Shown: positions 56,315 through 56,316 of the stretch, one piece after another
How the letters are laid out: each line of letters opens with the position of its first letter
How positions within the stretch are numbered: the stretch's first letter is position 1
Assembly (NCBI GenBank): GCA_023375785.1
Contig: SZWC01001167.1
Coordinates: forward strand, 32,157-88,472
Origin: Penium margaritaceum
Taxonomy: Eukaryota > Streptophyta > Zygnematophyceae > Desmidiales > Peniaceae
DNA length: 56,316 bases
Direction: 5' to 3'
Made by a program: the position numbers and the translations under genes
Notes under the pieces: generated by a model
The model's input: the letters and a program-made list of their open reading frames with translations, nothing else
Database searches by the model: none
Told to the model about the DNA's origin: nothing

Positions 56315-56316
<2 letters not shown>

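Overview
This window looks like repeat-dense nuclear DNA of a plant or streptophyte alga. A charophyte such as Chara is my best guess from the overall style, but nothing in the window proves it. The evidence for a plant-type nuclear genome is: several LTR retrotransposons whose primer-binding sites match the 3' end of initiator tRNA-Met (TGGTATCAGAGC); Ty3/gypsy chromoviruses with a C-terminal chromodomain; hAT and MULE transposases; an APE-type LINE; a short GT-AG intron; a two-unit CCCTAAA stretch; and several minisatellites. I see no bacterial operon, no CRISPR array and no rRNA gene. I found no confidently intact host gene. Almost every recognisable protein carries in-frame stops or frameshifts, many of them TGG/CAG to TAG changes, as expected of silenced, methylated transposons.

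Layout. 1-1560: a decayed gene-like segment (copy 1 of a pair whose second copy lies at 17760-19200), interrupted by a MITE at 764-1022. 1600-2744 (minus): pieces of an unrecognised decayed gene. 2760-4330: no gene. 4331-10231: Ty3/gypsy element 1 (LTR, PBS, gag, protease, RT, RNase H, integrase, chromodomain, PPT, truncated 3' LTR). 10232-11698: two strong palindromes and unassigned DNA. 11699-15946 (minus): a Ty1/copia-type element with long LTRs that keeps gag and protease but has no integrase, RT or RNase H. 15963-17709: a coiled-coil/acidic protein gene split by a TG...CA insertion (16147-16835) with a 5-bp target duplication and a tRNA-Arg-like pol III module. 17760-19200: copy 2 of the gene-like segment. 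19680-22170: a telomere-like dimer, a 32-bp perfect hairpin, an LTR tail with PBS, a CAG-rich tract and a 102-bp tandem repeat.

22790-23990 (minus): hAT transposase pseudogene 1. 24921-30433: gypsy element 2, related to element 1, whose gag zinc knuckle is split by a 619-bp TA-flanked terminal-inverted-repeat insertion. 30656-30785: a 30-bp minisatellite. 31560-33650: a MULE transposase pseudogene with a SWIM finger, a 70-bp intron and a second MITE copy. 35391-44271: gypsy element 3, bounded by a 5-bp CCATA duplication and inserted into a 32-bp minisatellite. 46300-48830 (minus): a decayed LINE. 49124-49875 and 53145-53470: two copies of an LTR-retroelement PBS/leader flanking hAT pseudogene 2 (50192-52628, minus), which has ATCCGGAT-rich subterminal repeats. 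53783 to the end: a 10-bp satellite, then a 31-bp satellite and a (GT)n tract.

The window is best read as nested transposons. MITEs sit in older pseudogenes and in a MULE, a TA-element sits in a gypsy gag, an LTR-like unit sits in a coding exon, and a gypsy element sits in a minisatellite. Two single-N junctions (33770 and 39791) are flanked by direct duplications and are probably unresolved assembly joins.
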